The position numbers were made by a program, and so were the translations under genes. Below are positions 50,552 through 50,597 of a DNA stretch of 50,597 nucleotides, piece after piece. The notes under the pieces were generated by a model. The model was given only the letters and a program-made list of their open reading frames with translations, did not search any database and was not told the DNA's origin. How positions within the stretch are numbered: the stretch's first letter is position 1; each line of letters starts with the position of its first letter. The stretch is from Psychroflexus planctonicus (GTDB taxonomy: Bacteria > Bacteroidota > Bacteroidia > Flavobacteriales > Flavobacteriaceae): positions 1-50,597 of the forward strand of contig NZ_BMGM01000014.1 of the NCBI RefSeq assembly GCF_014640195.1. The letters are read 5' to 3'.

Positions 50552-50597
50552 ATGATGTTTGGTTTTGGTAATGTAGAGTGTTTTGTAAAAATATTTA
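50552..50597 (+). CDS. Possible gene start cut by the right edge
   Basis: An ATG 17 nt after the -7 box opens a frame (MMFGFGNVECFVKIF) that is still open at the end of the window. The sequence is too short to identify; it may equally be an untranslated leader of a gene further right. Confidence 0.2.
   Translation, partial: MMFGFGNVECFVKIF

Noticed and set aside
1-50597. tRNA, rRNA or transposase genes
   Set aside because: No cloverleaf, rRNA-like stretch or transposase motif was recognised on reading both strands; small degenerate RNAs could be missed by eye.

Overview
The window looks like a chromosomal segment of a Bacteroidota bacterium, most likely a member of the Flavobacteriaceae. 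The evidence is the low GC content, the -7 box TAnnTTTG in front of many genes, a SusC/SusD pair, a C-terminal type IX secretion sorting domain, GLPGLI-family proteins, DUF368 proteins, and menaquinone genes. I found no rRNA, tRNA, CRISPR array, prophage or intact insertion sequence. Most of the window is housekeeping DNA interrupted by a few accessory islands.

Layout. 1-10430 is an envelope and secretion island, mostly on the minus strand. Reading in its direction of transcription it starts at a promoter near 10395-10427. It then carries three tandem pairs (a small secreted cysteine-containing protein followed by a GLPGLI protein), an outer-membrane beta-barrel receptor of the TonB-receptor-like type, a 521-residue secreted protein, and an M48 metalloprotease. 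10602-14015 is mfd. 14194-14485 is an antitoxin followed by the stump of a PIN toxin. 14681-17807 is menC, a CPBP membrane protease and menE. 17949-23121 holds yaaA, a thioredoxin-fold protein, an FAD oxidoreductase, a nitroreductase, a pterin dehydratase and an epimerase-like protein, separated by repeat-rich spacers. 23284-24366 is gcvT, and gcvP is at 37821-40670. In between are a cyclophilin lipoprotein, a NUDIX hydrolase, an acyltransferase, the cluster popT-like x2, aroE, sdhB, then lpdA, era, a DUF922 protein and a second beta-barrel receptor. 40798-50439 is a UbiA-like membrane protein followed by an apparent operon of a type IX secreted protein, SusC, SusD, a large lipoprotein and a di-heme peroxidase lipoprotein.

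The best candidate for an undescribed system is the peptide/GLPGLI array at 6806-10430. Each small protein keeps an almost invariant N-terminal signal sequence, has a strongly divergent mature part with two cysteines, and is followed 51-59 nt later by a GLPGLI gene. A stem-loop sits in each of the three gaps. The leaders in front of the small genes share a palindromic element, and two of them also carry a second hairpin with a compensatory change. The same two leaders contain an opposite-strand promoter-like box and a terminator, so short antisense RNAs are possible. Peptide type and GLPGLI type appear to diverge together. Its function is unknown; the features and findings separate what is seen from what is inferred.

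Other points of interest are an orphan-looking sdhB, tandem DUF368 genes, a toxin-less antitoxin, an isolated leucine-rich micro-ORF, a cluster of six palindromes, divergent genes overlapping at their 5' ends, and a SusCD locus with a di-heme peroxidase.
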